Below, piece after piece: positions 8,684 through 16,385 of a stretch of 64,000 bases of DNA (its first letter is position 1; each line of letters begins with the position of its first letter). The notes below the pieces were generated by a model, which was given only the letters and a program-made list of their open reading frames with translations, searched no databases and was not told where the DNA came from. The DNA is taken from assembly GCF_003994415.1 (NCBI RefSeq), contig NZ_CP034689.1, forward strand, positions 5,146,001 to 5,210,000, written 5' to 3'. The translations under genes were made by a program, and so were the position numbers. Source of the stretch: Achromobacter spanius (GTDB lineage: Bacteria; Pseudomonadota; Gammaproteobacteria; Burkholderiales; Burkholderiaceae_B).

Positions 8684-8684
8684 G

Positions 8685-9305
8685 TCAGTTCTCCACCCGC
8701 GTCGTGCGCGGCAGTCCACACATCCACCGGTCTTGCGTCAGGAACACGTCGACGCCCAGCGGAAACTGTTGATGATTCAAGCGCCAGTCGCGCCAGAAGC
8801 CGTCGGGCAAGCCCGTGACCGACAGCGTTTGCCGCGTCTGGATGCCCGGGCCGGTCAGGCTGACGGCTTGGCCGTCGGCCAGGGAATCCACCTCAAGCAG
8901 CAAGGTAGTGGACAGGTCGGGATAGGCCGGGTCACCCGGATGGCAGGCGGACAGCGCGGGCGCATCACAGCCTATCGGCACGGCGGCAAAACGCGCCAGC
9001 GACGGCGATGGCACGATGGGGCAGCCGCAATGAAAGCGCAGGAAGGCCAGCGCGTCGGCGCTCACGTCCGGGGGCAGCCACAACGGCGTATCGCCGTCCA
9101 CCAGCGTCAGCAGCAGCGCCGTCATGGCCGGCGACAAGCCGGCGGGCACGCCGCAGTGGGCGACGATTTCTTGTACGCGCCCTGGGTGCGCCAAGGCCTT
9201 GAGCGCGGCGCGAAAGGTGGTTTGCGCATCGTTGACCGGGTCGGCAAACCCGGCGATGAGACCGCCGCGCGCGGCGGGCGCCGGGGGGGTTGTCTGTGCT
9301 TGCAT
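8685..9305 (-). CDS. phnH: C-P lyase core subunit PhnH
   Basis: A 206-residue subunit of the PhnGHIJ core with a PLP-transferase-like fold but no PLP lysine in the family. The G-F-A-D-P-V-N-D-A-Q-T-T-F-R-A motif after the N-terminus is the hallmark of PhnH, followed by A-L-A-H-P-G-R. The first 15 residues (QAQTTPPAPAARGG) are an alanine/proline lead-in. It fits between phnG and phnI with one-base gaps on both sides. A longer in-frame start (9389) would run into phnG and is less likely. Confidence 0.93.
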   Translation of the reverse strand: MQAQTTPPAPAARGGLIAGFADPVNDAQTTFRAALKALAHPGRVQEIVAHCGVPAGLSPAMTALLLTLVDGDTPLWLPPDVSADALAFLRFHCGCPIVPSPSLARFAAVPIGCDAPALSACHPGDPAYPDLSTTLLLEVDSLADGQAVSLTGPGIQTRQTLSVTGLPDGFWRDWRLNHQQFPLGVDVFLTQDRWMCGLPRTTRVEN

Positions 9306-9306
9306 A

Positions 9307-9786
9307 TCAGTCCTCGCCTCGCACCATCGTGAAGAATTCAACCTTGGTTTGCGCCGCGACACGCGCCTGGTTATCGACCTTGTCGGCATGCTGGCGCGCC
9401 AGCGGCTGGATCAATTGCGCCTGCACGGTGTCGTGCCATTCCGGCAGTTGCAGCAGCGCATCCGCCACCGCGGCCTGCTCGGCATGGCGCAGTGAACGCC
9501 CCTGCACGTAGGCCACGCCCACCACGCCCGCCCCGGCTGCGTCCAGCGTCACCGCGCAGCGCGTCACGGTCATTTCGCCCAGGTTGAAACGCGCCCCGGT
9601 GCCCCCGCTGCGCGCCCGCACCATGGCCATGCCGGTCTGGGCGGGCCGCAACATCTGGTGCGATGGCACGCTGCCCAAGCCGCTGAACGCCCCTTCCAGC
9701 GCGGCCGGGTCGGCCAGCGACAACACGCGCATCCAGGCGGCGCGCCGGGCATCGGGCGCTTGCTGCCCGGTTTGTGACTGATCCAT
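9307..9786 (-). CDS. phnG: C-P lyase core subunit PhnG
   Basis: A 159-residue first gene of the C-P lyase operon and structural partner of PhnI/H/J in the core complex. PhnG traits are R-x-x-W-M-R-V-L, the R-P-A-Q-T-G-M-A-M-V-R-A-R motif with G-x-x-F-N-L-G-E-M-T-V-T-R-C, and the late V-x-F-F-T-M-V-R end. The start at 9786 is preceded by AGAGGAAATT on the minus strand, a good ribosome site. A promoter, a palindromic operator and a possible Pho box lie immediately upstream, so this is the operon head. Confidence 0.94.
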   Translation of the reverse strand: MDQSQTGQQAPDARRAAWMRVLSLADPAALEGAFSGLGSVPSHQMLRPAQTGMAMVRARSGGTGARFNLGEMTVTRCAVTLDAAGAGVVGVAYVQGRSLRHAEQAAVADALLQLPEWHDTVQAQLIQPLARQHADKVDNQARVAAQTKVEFFTMVRGED

Positions 9787-9799
9787 AATTTCCTCTACA

Positions 9800-9814
9800 C
9801 GTCTAGACGACTGG
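9800..9814. promoter_or_regulatory. Putative PhnF operator, site 1 (CGTCTAGACG)
   Basis: A 10-bp perfect palindrome, CGTCTAGACG (9800-9809), followed by ACTGG, sits 14 bases in front of phnG, between its promoter and ribosome site. Its GTCTAGAC core matches the GTNTANAC pattern bound by HutC-subfamily GntR regulators, and a gene for one (phnF) is divergent next door. The same C-x-TCTAGAC-xx-CTGG string recurs at 10797-10811 in the same orientation, with 12 of 15 positions identical. A repressor bound here would block transcription of phnG-M. Confidence 0.6.
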
Positions 9815-9818
9815 ATGA

Positions 9819-9847
9819 AGTATGATCGCTTGGAAATCGAAGTTCAA
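9819..9847 (-). promoter_or_regulatory. Putative sigma-70 promoter of the phnGHIJKLM operon
   Basis: On the minus strand, TTGAAC (9842-9847) and CATACT (9819-9824) are separated by 17 bases, each matching 4 of 6 consensus positions. This places the start of transcription just before or within the operator at 9800-9814, a classic repressor arrangement. Confidence 0.45.
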
Positions 9848-9856
9848 CAGGCTGGC

Positions 9857-9874
9857 GTGAATTTTTGATGACAG
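9857..9874 (-). promoter_or_regulatory. Possible Pho box upstream of phnG
   Basis: The minus strand reads CTGTCAT-CAAA-AATTCAC. The first half is a perfect PhoB half-site and the second matches 4 of 7, giving 11 of 14 with an A-rich spacer. It lies upstream of the TTGAAC element. PhoB control of phn operons is established in other bacteria. The match and its spacing to the -10 are weaker than for the site upstream of phnC. Confidence 0.35.
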
Positions 9875-9949
9875 TTGCGGTGCGTGTGCACTGCCTATCC
9901 GGCGCGCGCCGCATCGGGCACAATCACAGCCATTCTTCATGAAGCTGAT

Positions 9950-10693
9950 ATGACAGCACGAGCAGACCCCATGGTTGAAAGAGGTTCCGGCATCGCCGTC
10001 TGGCGGCAAATTGGTGAGTCCCTGGCGGACGACATCCGCAACAAGCTCTATCTGGCGGGCGAGCAGTTGCCCTCCGAACCCGAGCTGGCCGCCAAGTTTT
10101 CGGTCAACCGCCACACCATCCGGCGCGCCATGGGCGAGCTGGAGCAAAGTGGCTTGGTCCGCATCGAACAGGGCCGTGGCACGTTCGTGCAAGAGCACGC
10201 CATTGACTACGCCATCGGCAAGCGCACGCGCTTTTCCGAAAACCTGCGCAGCCAGGGCATGCTGGGCCACCAGGAAGTGCTGGGCAGCCAGAGCTTGCGC
10301 GCGGCCGATATCGCCAAGCACCTGGGGCTGGCCCGCACTGCCCCGCTGCTGCGCGTGCAAATCGTGGGCAAGGCGGAAAACCGCCCGATCAGCGCCTCTG
10401 AGCACTTCCTAGACGAAAAGCGGTTTCCGGATTTTGCCGAGCGCCTGACCGCGTTGCGCTCGGTGTCCAAGGTGTATGCGCATTACGGCATTGGCGACTA
10501 CACGCGCAAGTGGTCGCGCATTACCGCCGTGCTGCCCACGCCGGAAGTCGCGCGCCTGCTGGGCCAGCCCAAGACCCGGCCCATTTTGCAGATTGAAGCC
10601 TTGAACGTGGATCAGGACGGCGCCCCGCTGCAATACAGCATCACCCGCTTCGTGGGCGATCTGGTGCAATTGATGGTGGCGGACGACAGTTAA
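9950..10693 (+). CDS. phnF: GntR/HutC-family regulator PhnF
   Basis: A 248-residue regulator with an N-terminal winged helix (about residues 12-80: L-A-D-D-I-R-N-K-L-Y-L-A-G-E-Q-L-P-S-E-P-E-L, then V-N-R-H-T-I-R-R-A-M) and a C-terminal UTRA ligand-binding domain. PhnF regulators repress C-P lyase genes and respond to a phosphonate-derived or phosphate signal. I chose the ATG at 9950; the ATG at 9971 is a close alternative. The gene is divergent from phnG, and its binding sites are probably the TCTAGAC palindromes at 9800 and 10797. The ligand cannot be told from sequence. Confidence 0.9.
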   Translation: MTARADPMVERGSGIAVWRQIGESLADDIRNKLYLAGEQLPSEPELAAKFSVNRHTIRRAMGELEQSGLVRIEQGRGTFVQEHAIDYAIGKRTRFSENLRSQGMLGHQEVLGSQSLRAADIAKHLGLARTAPLLRVQIVGKAENRPISASEHFLDEKRFPDFAERLTALRSVSKVYAHYGIGDYTRKWSRITAVLPTPEVARLLGQPKTRPILQIEALNVDQDGAPLQYSITRFVGDLVQLMVADDS

Positions 10694-10703
10694 GCCGCGC
10701 GGC

Positions 10704-10734
10704 CATCGCCGCCGTTGATCGCGCGGCGGCGATG
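10704..10734. terminator. 11-bp hairpin downstream of phnF
   Basis: CATCGCCGCCG (10704-10714) and CGGCGGCGATG (10724-10734) form a perfect 11-bp stem with a 9-base loop, starting 10 bases after the phnF stop. It probably ends or stabilises the phnF message. The nearest homopolymer is an A-run at 10763-10770, so this is not a typical T-tailed terminator. Confidence 0.5.
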
Positions 10735-10796
10735 AAACACGCGGAGCGGGAACGTACCGGATAAAAAAAACAGCAGCGCCGACAAGCAACATAACT

Positions 10797-10811
10797 CATC
10801 TAGACATCTGG
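10797..10811. promoter_or_regulatory. Putative PhnF operator, site 2 (CATCTAGACATCTGG)
   Basis: This site matches 12 of 15 positions of the one at 9800-9814 (shared C-x-TCTAGAC-xx-CTGG), in the same orientation. It lies 29 bases upstream of the second phnM. One palindrome arm carries AT in place of AC, so it is the less symmetric copy. It suggests that phnF controls the phnM2-DUF1045-phnN operon as well as phnG-M. I see no convincing -35/-10 pair around it. Confidence 0.5.
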
Positions 10812-10840
10812 TTGTCATGCAAGATCGATAACGTCACACC

Positions 10841-12034
10841 ATGAACTCACACGCCCCCTCGCCCCTGGCCGGTGTTACAGGCCAACGCATCCTGACGCCG
10901 CGCGGCGTCGAACAAGCCAGCCTGCGCTTTCATGGCGGGCTTATCGACGACGGCGGCGGCTCGCCCGCGCGCGGCGCCCCTTGGTTCGACGCCGGCCAAC
11001 TGCTGGTGCTGCCCGGTATCGTCGACCTGCACGGCGACGCCTTTGAACGCGCGATCATGCCCCGGCCCAGTGTCACCTTTCCGTATGACAGCGCCTTGTT
11101 CGACGTAGACCGCCAACTGCTGGCCAACGGCATCACCACCGAATTTCACGGTGTCACGCTCTCCTGGGAAGGCGGGCTGCGCGGCGAGGTCTATGCCGAA
11201 CGCATGTTCGACGCGCTGGAACGCATGCAGCCGATGATGGGCGCGCGCCACTACGTGCACCTGCGCTTTGAAACGCATCACGTGGGCGGTGTGGAGCTGG
11301 CCCAGCAATGGATCCGCGACGGCCGCGTGCGCTTCCTGGCGCTCAACGACCACTTGCCCGGCATGGCCCGCCGCCTGGGCGATGACCGCAAGCTGATGCA
11401 GTACGCCAGCCGCGCGGAATGCGACCTGGACACCTTCCAGCAACGCATCCGCTCGGCGATGTCGGCGGCGGACTCCGTGGCGGACGCCATGCGCGAACTG
11501 ACCGTATGCGCGCAGGCGGCCGGCTTGAAAGTGGCCTCGCACGATGACCCCGACGCCGCCACGCGCCGCTACTACCACCAACTGGGCTGCGGCGTGGCCG
11601 AATTCCCGCTGACCCGCGAAGCCGCCAGCGTGGCGCGCGACCTGGGCAATTCCGTGGTCTTCGGCGCGCCCAACGTGGTGCGCGGCGGCAGCCACACCGG
11701 CGCGCCCAGCGCCACCGAGATGGTGCAGGCCGGCCTGTGCGACATCCTGACGTCCGACTACTACTACCCCGCCCCGCTGGCCGCCGTGATGCGGCTGGTG
11801 CAAGACGGCGTGCTGCCGCTGGCGCAGGCCTGGAACCTGGTGTCGATGAACCCCGCGCGCGCCGCTGGCCTGAAAGACCGTGGCGCGCTGGCGCCGGGCC
11901 TGATCGCCGACGCCATCGTGGTGGACGACAACGTGGCGGGCCTGCCGCGTGTGGTGGCGGCCATCGTCGGCGGCGAACTGCGCTACGCCACGCGCGTGTT
12001 CGGCGACGGCCACAGCCAACGCATGGCGGCTTGA
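10841..12034 (+). CDS. PhnM-family diphosphatase (second copy)
   Basis: A 397-residue amidohydrolase homologous to PhnM and paralogous to the gene at 3909. The metal motif is D-L-H64-G-D66-A-F-E-R. A-S-H-D-D, A-P-N-V-V-R-G-G-S-H-T-G and L-T-S-D-Y-Y-Y-P are conserved and closer to E. coli PhnM than copy 1 in these stretches. Its M-D-H-S-P-G-Q motif is changed to N-D-H-L-P-G-M. It starts a short operon with a 2-base gap to the DUF1045 gene and then phnN, an association known from other C-P lyase loci. It may act on ribose-alkylphosphonate triphosphate or a related intermediate. Confidence 0.85.
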   Translation: MNSHAPSPLAGVTGQRILTPRGVEQASLRFHGGLIDDGGGSPARGAPWFDAGQLLVLPGIVDLHGDAFERAIMPRPSVTFPYDSALFDVDRQLLANGITTEFHGVTLSWEGGLRGEVYAERMFDALERMQPMMGARHYVHLRFETHHVGGVELAQQWIRDGRVRFLALNDHLPGMARRLGDDRKLMQYASRAECDLDTFQQRIRSAMSAADSVADAMRELTVCAQAAGLKVASHDDPDAATRRYYHQLGCGVAEFPLTREAASVARDLGNSVVFGAPNVVRGGSHTGAPSATEMVQAGLCDILTSDYYYPAPLAAVMRLVQDGVLPLAQAWNLVSMNPARAAGLKDRGALAPGLIADAIVVDDNVAGLPRVVAAIVGGELRYATRVFGDGHSQRMAA

Positions 12035-12036
12035 CC

Positions 12037-12780
12037 ATGCCGCTTGCCCATCGCTACGCCTTGTATCTGTCGCCCAGTGGACCATGGCGCGAATGCGGCA
12101 GCCGCTGGCTGGGCCGCTGCGCCGACACGGGCGCGCTGCTGCCGCCCTTGTCCGGCCAGCCCGATGCCTCACGGGGCTGGACCGACGCGCCGCGCCATTA
12201 CGGGCTGCATGCCACCCTGAAGCCGCCCTTCCGGCTGGCCTCCGGCGCCACGCCGCAGGCGCTGGACGCGGAAGTAAAAAAGCTGGTTGCCGGCATCAGC
12301 CCTTTTGACTTGATGCTGGAATGCGAAACGCTGCGCGGCTTTCTGGCCTGGCGCATCGCGGATGCGGACACTTCAGGCCAGGCCCGCATCCAGGCACTGG
12401 CGGACGCCGCCGTGCAGGCGCTGGACGCCTTTCGCGCCCCGCCCACGCCCGAGGAAATTGCGCGGCGCCAGCCCCATGCACTGACGCCCGAACAACAGGC
12501 GATGCTGGCGCGCTGGGGCTACCCCTACGTGTTCGACACCTACACTTTTCACATCACCCTGACCGGCAAGCTTGAGGGCGACGCCCTGGAGCAGGCGCAA
12601 CGCCGCATCGCCGCCTTTGCCGACCCGCTGCGTGGCCAGGCGATGCCCGTGTCCGGCGTCAGCCTCTTCGTGCAGCCTGAACCCGGCGCCGATTTTGTCG
12701 CGGCGCGCCACTACCATTTCGACGGCACGCAGTCAGACGCCATCGGCGCGTCTGCCCTGCAAGGCCCCGCCGCGCCATGA
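12037..12780 (+). CDS. DUF1045 phosphonate-operon protein, 2H-phosphoesterase-like
   Basis: A 247-residue protein of the DUF1045 family, whose members often sit beside C-P lyase genes; I know of no established function. Two H-x-T-L tetrads are visible: H58-A-T-L within HYGLHATLKPPF, and H172-I-T-L within TFHITLTG. This pair is the active-site signature of 2H phosphoesterases (LigT/CPDase fold), which act on cyclic phosphates. The locus has no phnP, whose product opens the 1,2-cyclic phosphate made by PhnJ, so this protein is a candidate for that step (inference). It begins 2 bases after phnM2 and overlaps phnN by 4 bases. Confidence 0.88.
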   Translation: MPLAHRYALYLSPSGPWRECGSRWLGRCADTGALLPPLSGQPDASRGWTDAPRHYGLHATLKPPFRLASGATPQALDAEVKKLVAGISPFDLMLECETLRGFLAWRIADADTSGQARIQALADAAVQALDAFRAPPTPEEIARRQPHALTPEQQAMLARWGYPYVFDTYTFHITLTGKLEGDALEQAQRRIAAFADPLRGQAMPVSGVSLFVQPEPGADFVAARHYHFDGTQSDAIGASALQGPAAP

Positions 12781-13367
12781 CCACGCCCGCGCCGCCCCTG
12801 CCGCCCGCCGACGGCTCGCGCTTGATCTATCTGATGGGCGCATCGGGCAGCGGCAAAGACACCTTGCTGCGCTGGCTGCGCGCGCACCTGCGCGCAGAAG
12901 AACCGGTGTTGGTGGCGCACCGCTACATCACGCGCGATAGCGGCGGCACGGAAGACGCGCTGGCCTTGACGCCGGACGAGTTTGCGCGACGCGCGGCGCT
13001 GGGTTGCTTCGCCCTGCGTTGGTCCAGCCACGGCTTGCAATACGGCATCGGCATCGAGATCGATACCTGGCTGGCCTGCGGCGCGGCGGTGATCGTGAAC
13101 GGTTCGCGAAAGCATCTGCAAGCGGCGCATCAGCGCTACCCGGCATTGACCGCCGTGGAGATCACCGTGGACCCATCCGTGCTGGCACGGCGGCTGGCGG
13201 GCCGGGGCCGCGAAAGCGCGGAGCAGATCGAAGAGCGGCTGGCGCGCGCGACGCAGGCCTTTGCCATTCCGCCGCAATGCGCCTACACGCGGATCAGCAA
13301 CGATGCCGCGCACGACGTCGCGGCGGCGGCCTTGCTGGGCATTGCGCGCCGGGCGTTGGCGGGGTGA
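12777..13367 (+). CDS. phnN: Ribose 1,5-bisphosphate phosphokinase PhnN
   Basis: A 196-residue P-loop kinase of the guanylate-kinase-like family that phosphorylates ribose 1,5-bisphosphate to PRPP, the last step of the C-P lyase pathway. The Walker A loop is G21-A-S-G-S-G-K-D-T. Typical PhnN stretches follow: H-R-Y-I-T-R, F-A-L-R-W-S-S-H-G-L-Q-Y-G-I, V-I-V-N-G-S-R and the lid A-G-R-G-R-E. The gene overlaps the DUF1045 gene with ATGA and ends the plus-strand arm. Confidence 0.93.
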   Translation: MTTPAPPLPPADGSRLIYLMGASGSGKDTLLRWLRAHLRAEEPVLVAHRYITRDSGGTEDALALTPDEFARRAALGCFALRWSSHGLQYGIGIEIDTWLACGAAVIVNGSRKHLQAAHQRYPALTAVEITVDPSVLARRLAGRGRESAEQIEERLARATQAFAIPPQCAYTRISNDAAHDVAAAALLGIARRALAG

Positions 13368-13399
13368 AGCGGCTGACCCGAAGAAGCCGTTTACAGGGG

Positions 13400-14377
13400 T
13401 CAGGCCGCTGCCGGCGCCCCGAAACCCGCGCCTTCGGGCAGCCCGGCGTCAACACAAAGCGCCAGCAGAATTTCCGAAAAGCGTTCTTCCGCCGCCAGCA
13501 CCTGTTCGCGTTTGCGGCGGATCAGGTTGATGGGCGGCAGTTCCCAACCGAAATCCCAGGGCAGCATACCCAGCTTGCCGCGCTGGCAAAGCTCGCGCGC
13601 GATGTCTTCCGGCACCACTGAAATCAGCGCCTCATTCATAGTCAACATGCCTTCGATGACATCCGTGGAATAGGCTTCCAGCACGGGCGAAGGCGCACGC
13701 AGTCCGGCGCGGATGAAGTGCTCGACAATCAATTGCCGCGTGGGCGTGTTGGCCGCCGGCAGCACCCAGTCCATGGCGGCCACGGCAGCCCAATCGGGCC
13801 GGCGCCCCGCCAGGCGTTGCGCCAGTCGGCTATGCGCGATCAGGCGCGGGCGCTGACGGTACAGCACGTTGTGGATCAGGTCGTCCAGCGCCACCGTGGA
13901 CGTGGCGCGGCTGATGATGCAGTCCAGTTCATGGCGGCGCAGCATGGGCACCAGGTGGTCCGTGGTAGCGCGGTGCAGCGTCAGCGTGACCCCAAAACGC
14001 TGGTGCAGGCGGCTGATGGCGGTGGTGAGCAAGGCGCTGGACACATAGGGCACAACCCCCACGTTCAGATGCGCAGAATGGCCCGCATGCAGGGCTTCGA
14101 CTTCGCGCGCCCACAGGTCCAGGTCGCTCTGCATGTGCCGCGCGCGGACCAGCGCCAGATTGCCCAGCGCCGTGGGCAGCAGCCCACGCCCGCTGCGCAG
14201 GAACAGGGGTCCGCCGAAAATATCCTCAAGCTCGGCCAGCGCCTTCGTGACGGCGGGCTGGCTGATGCCGGTGGCCGCGGCCACGCGCGTCAACGAACCG
14301 TGCTTGGCAATGTTGGTCAGCAAGACCAGATGGCGGTGTTTCAGGCGGTTGGACAGACGGGCGGCATCCCAGCTCAT
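13400..14377 (-). CDS. LysR-family transcriptional regulator
   Basis: A 325-residue LysR regulator. The N-terminal helix-turn-helix reads H-L-V-L-L-T-N-I-A-K-H-G-S-L-T-R-V-A-A-A-T-G with I-S-Q-P-A-V-T-K-A-L. The effector domain contains L-N-V-G-V-V-P-Y near residue 100, typical of the GbpR/CbsR-like branch. The ATG at 14377 has GAGAAAG upstream; the next in-frame start is a TTG at 14395. It is divergent from the gamma-glutamyltransferase operon, with an ATAAC-N6-GTTAT repeat between them, and most likely controls that operon. The effector is unknown. Confidence 0.9.
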   Translation of the reverse strand: MSWDAARLSNRLKHRHLVLLTNIAKHGSLTRVAAATGISQPAVTKALAELEDIFGGPLFLRSGRGLLPTALGNLALVRARHMQSDLDLWAREVEALHAGHSAHLNVGVVPYVSSALLTTAISRLHQRFGVTLTLHRATTDHLVPMLRRHELDCIISRATSTVALDDLIHNVLYRQRPRLIAHSRLAQRLAGRRPDWAAVAAMDWVLPAANTPTRQLIVEHFIRAGLRAPSPVLEAYSTDVIEGMLTMNEALISVVPEDIARELCQRGKLGMLPWDFGWELPPINLIRRKREQVLAAEERFSEILLALCVDAGLPEGAGFGAPAAA

Positions 14378-14387
14378 GGCTTTCTCT

Positions 14388-14403
14388 ATAACCAAATAGT
14401 TAT
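14388..14403. promoter_or_regulatory. ATAAC-N6-GTTAT inverted repeat, possible LysR site
   Basis: A perfect 5-bp AT-rich inverted repeat starts 11 bases upstream of the LysR gene and lies within the 109-base divergent gap to the gamma-glutamyltransferase gene. LysR proteins typically bind interrupted AT-rich dyads in this position and regulate both directions. Confidence 0.4.
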
Positions 14404-14486
14404 TGAATTATGCCAACAAAGATGATTCCAGTTATTTCACAACCCTATACTTCTTCTCGTCCCTTAGCCACAGCCGCCCCGCCACC

Positions 14487-16322
14487 ATGAGCGCATCCTT
14501 CACCACCCGTCCTGAAATACGCGGCACCTTCGGTGTTGTGTCGTCTACGCATTGGCTGGCGTCGCAAGTGGCCATGGGGGTGTTGGAACGCGGTGGCAAC
14601 GCCTATGACGCGGCCGTGGCTGGCGGCTTCGCGCTCCAGATCGTGGAACCGCACCTGAACGGCCCGGGCGGTGAAGTACCCATACTGTTCTGGAGCGAAA
14701 ACGAACAACGCATGCGCGCGCTGTGCGGCCAAGGCCCGGCGCCCGCGCTGGCCACGCCCGCAGCGTTCCGCGCACTGGGCGTGGAAATGGTGCCCGGCAT
14801 CGGCCTCTTGCCCGCCACGGTGCCCGGCGCGTTCGGTGCATGGCTGACGCTGCTGCGCGACTACGGCACGTGGGAACTGGCCGACGTGCTGCGCCCCGCC
14901 ATCGATTACGCCCGCCATGGTTTCCCGCTGGTGCCGCGTGTGTCCCAAGCGGTGCTGGCCGTGCAGGCGCTGTTTCGGGATGAATGGACCACGTCGCGCG
15001 ATGTCTGGATGCCCGATGGACGCGTGCCCGCGCCGGATTCCCTGTTTCGCACGCCCGCCATCGCCGACACGTATACGCGCATCCTGAATGAAGCGCATGC
15101 CGCCAGCAGCGACCGGCTAGGCCGCATCGACGCGGCCCTGGACTGCTGGTATCGCGGTTTCGTCGCCGACGCCATCGACACCTACTACACCGAAGCCGAA
15201 GTGCGTGACACCACCGGCCAGCGCAATCGCGGACTGCTGCGCAAGGCGGACATGGCCGACTGGCGCGCCACCTACGACGCCCCCGTCACCATGCAGTACG
15301 GCCGCTACACCGTGGCCAAGTGCGGCGTGTGGTCGCAAGGGCCGGTGCATTTGCAGCAGTTGGCGATGCTGCGGCATCTGGGCATGGACGGCCTGGACCC
15401 CACGTCGCCGGAGTTCGTGCACCGCATTGCCGAAGCGGCCAAGCTGGCGTTCGCGGACCGCGCCGCCTGGTATGGCGACCCCGACTTCACGCCCGTGCCC
15501 TTGACCGCGCTGTTGAGCGACGCCTATGCGCGCGAACGCGCTGCCCTCATCAAAGCCACGGCATCCACCGTGCTTCGGCCCGGCAGCCCCGACGGCCTTG
15601 CCCCCCGCCTGCCCGACCTGGCCGCCGCCGACCGCACGCTGGCCGCCTCCGACACGCGCTTCGGCGTGGGCGAACCCACGTTCGCGGCCTTGCCGCCTGT
15701 GGCCGAATGGGCCGCGCGCGAAATCTTCGTGGGCGATACCTGCCAGATCGACGTGATCGACCGCGACGGCAACATGGTGGCCGCCACGCCCTCGGGCGGC
15801 TGGCTGTCGTCCAGCCCCGTCGTGCCCGGCCTGGGCTTCCCGCTGACGACGCGCCTGCAAATGACCTGGCTGGACGATGGCGTACCCGGCCAACTGCAAG
15901 CCGGCAAGCGCCCTTGCACCACGCTGTCGCCTGGCTTGGTGTTGCGCGACGGGCAACCCTATATGGCGTTCGGCACGCCGGGCGGCGACCAGCAAGACCA
16001 ATGGACCGTGGCGTTCTTCCTGCGGCACGCCATGGGCATGAATTTGCAAGAAGCCATCGACGCGCCGTCGTGGCACATCGATCATTTCCCGGGCTCGTTC
16101 TGGCCGCGCACGCAAACGCTGAACCGGCTGACGGTGGAATCGCGCTTGCCCGAGGCCACCATCGAGGCGCTGCGCGCAGCGGGTCACGACGTCAAGGTGG
16201 GACCCGCCTGGTCAGAAGGCCGCATCAGCGCCTGCACGCGCGAACGCGCCGCGGGCGGCGGCCTGCTGCTGCGCGCGGGCGCCAATCCGCGCGGCATGCA
16301 GGGCTACGCCGTGGGGCGCTAG
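14487..16322 (+). CDS. Gamma-glutamyltransferase-family (Ntn-hydrolase) protein
   Basis: A 611-residue protein of the gamma-glutamyltransferase family, expected to self-cleave into two chains and hydrolyse or transfer gamma-glutamyl or related acyl groups. The N-terminal G-G-N-A-Y-D-A-A-V-A-G motif and N-G-P-G-G-E are typical. The cleavage nucleophile is probably Thr418 in G-D-T418-C-Q-I-D-V-I-D-R-D-G-N, aligned with T-T-H-Y-S-V-V-D in the E. coli enzyme. The second Thr and the His are replaced here (C-Q), so this is a divergent subgroup. No signal peptide is evident, so it may be cytoplasmic. I used the ATG at 14487, where homology begins. It heads an operon with a Bug protein and a GAF protein. 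Confidence 0.85.
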   Translation: MSASFTTRPEIRGTFGVVSSTHWLASQVAMGVLERGGNAYDAAVAGGFALQIVEPHLNGPGGEVPILFWSENEQRMRALCGQGPAPALATPAAFRALGVEMVPGIGLLPATVPGAFGAWLTLLRDYGTWELADVLRPAIDYARHGFPLVPRVSQAVLAVQALFRDEWTTSRDVWMPDGRVPAPDSLFRTPAIADTYTRILNEAHAASSDRLGRIDAALDCWYRGFVADAIDTYYTEAEVRDTTGQRNRGLLRKADMADWRATYDAPVTMQYGRYTVAKCGVWSQGPVHLQQLAMLRHLGMDGLDPTSPEFVHRIAEAAKLAFADRAAWYGDPDFTPVPLTALLSDAYARERAALIKATASTVLRPGSPDGLAPRLPDLAAADRTLAASDTRFGVGEPTFAALPPVAEWAAREIFVGDTCQIDVIDRDGNMVAATPSGGWLSSSPVVPGLGFPLTTRLQMTWLDDGVPGQLQAGKRPCTTLSPGLVLRDGQPYMAFGTPGGDQQDQWTVAFFLRHAMGMNLQEAIDAPSWHIDHFPGSFWPRTQTLNRLTVESRLPEATIEALRAAGHDVKVGPAWSEGRISACTRERAAGGGLLLRAGANPRGMQGYAVGR

Positions 16323-16385
16323 TTGCTTATCAACCATTTCCATCCAGCCGGCGTCCAGACCGGCACTTTCACAGGGGTAAACACC

